The position numbers and the translations under genes are program-made. From Tannerella sp. (GTDB lineage: Bacteria; Bacteroidota; Bacteroidia; Bacteroidales; Tannerellaceae), in the NCBI GenBank assembly GCA_031288935.1, contig JAITQL010000248.1:1-6336 (forward strand): a DNA stretch of 6,336 bases, given 5' to 3'. Below the pieces are notes generated by a model, which made no database searches, was not told the origin of the DNA, and saw only the letters and a program-made list of their open reading frames with translations. Positions 6,296 to 6,336 of the stretch are shown in pieces. Each line of letters opens with the position of its first letter. The stretch's first letter is position 1.

Positions 6296-6336
6296 GCATT
6301 TCGTGCAAAAAAAAATCGGATTGATGTGTTTTCGCG

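Larger units (their letters stand above)
5949..6336 (-). promoter_or_regulatory. Regulatory region and long untranslated leader upstream of the SusC-like gene
   Basis: This 388-bp stretch has no substantial gene. It is AT-rich next to the SusC-like start (5949-6030), as expected for Bacteroidota initiation regions. A GC-rich patch lies at 6032-6070 and another at 6160-6187, with AT-rich sequence again from about 6220 to the edge. The only good promoter box is about 320 bp from the start codon, which implies a long leader. No sigma factor, anti-sigma factor or transcription regulator gene is visible; such a gene could lie just beyond the right edge. Confidence 0.6.

Noticed and set aside
6090..6308. 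A 72-codon minus-strand ORF upstream of the SusC-like gene, with a basic product rich in Lys, Arg and Tyr
   Set aside because: Its only ATG codons near the start (6308 and 6299) lie upstream of the predicted transcription start, and the frame reads straight through the promoter box. No domain is recognisable, and the 47-codon ORF in another frame fits the promoter better.
6306..6315. CAAAAAAAAA near the right edge, giving TTTG on the minus strand as a possible -33 box
   Set aside because: It is 32 bases upstream of the -7 box, well beyond the usual spacing of about 19-21. The nearer TTTC fits better.
1..6336. CRISPR arrays, tRNA or rRNA genes, insertion sequences, attachment sites
   Set aside because: No spaced identical repeats, cloverleaf-like segments, transposase-like proteins or terminal inverted repeats were seen on either strand.

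Overview
The window looks like part of a polysaccharide-utilisation-type locus from a Bacteroidota bacterium, most likely a gut-type member of Bacteroidales. The evidence is an adjacent SusC/SusD pair, a BACON plus LamG surface lipoprotein, a TAnnTTTG promoter box, AT-rich gaps without Shine-Dalgarno sites, and clearly GC-rich coding DNA. That base composition fits an Alistipes/Rikenellaceae-like genome better than a typical low-GC Bacteroides, but the genus cannot be fixed from this sequence.

All convincing genes lie on the minus strand and read right to left. At the right edge (about 5949-6336) is a regulatory region with no large gene. It has one good candidate promoter near 6266-6273, a 13-bp palindrome just downstream of it, and a leader of about 310 nt. 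The leader holds a possible 47-codon ORF and several hairpin-forming segments. Next come a full-length SusC/RagA-type TonB-dependent outer-membrane transporter (2808-5948), a full-length SusD-like lipoprotein of the SusD_2 type (1224-2783), and a lipoprotein starting at 1199 with a BACON-like domain and at least two LamG-like repeats. The last gene runs off the left edge, so its C-terminus, any catalytic domain and the operon's terminator lie outside the window.

The two gaps between the three genes are both exactly 24 bp, so the genes almost certainly form one operon. In the accepted Sus model, SusD sits as a lid on the SusC barrel, the complex captures an oligomeric ligand at the cell surface, and TonB energy drives uptake. 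The BACON/LamG lipoprotein would act beside them as an accessory binding protein or as the binding part of an enzyme. The ligand cannot be read from this window. No regulator gene (ECF sigma/anti-sigma, hybrid two-component or SusR type) is visible.

No clearly new system is present. The least ordinary parts are the leader (promoter, palindrome, small ORF and terminator-like hairpin) and the tandem-LamG lipoprotein with an unknown C-terminus.
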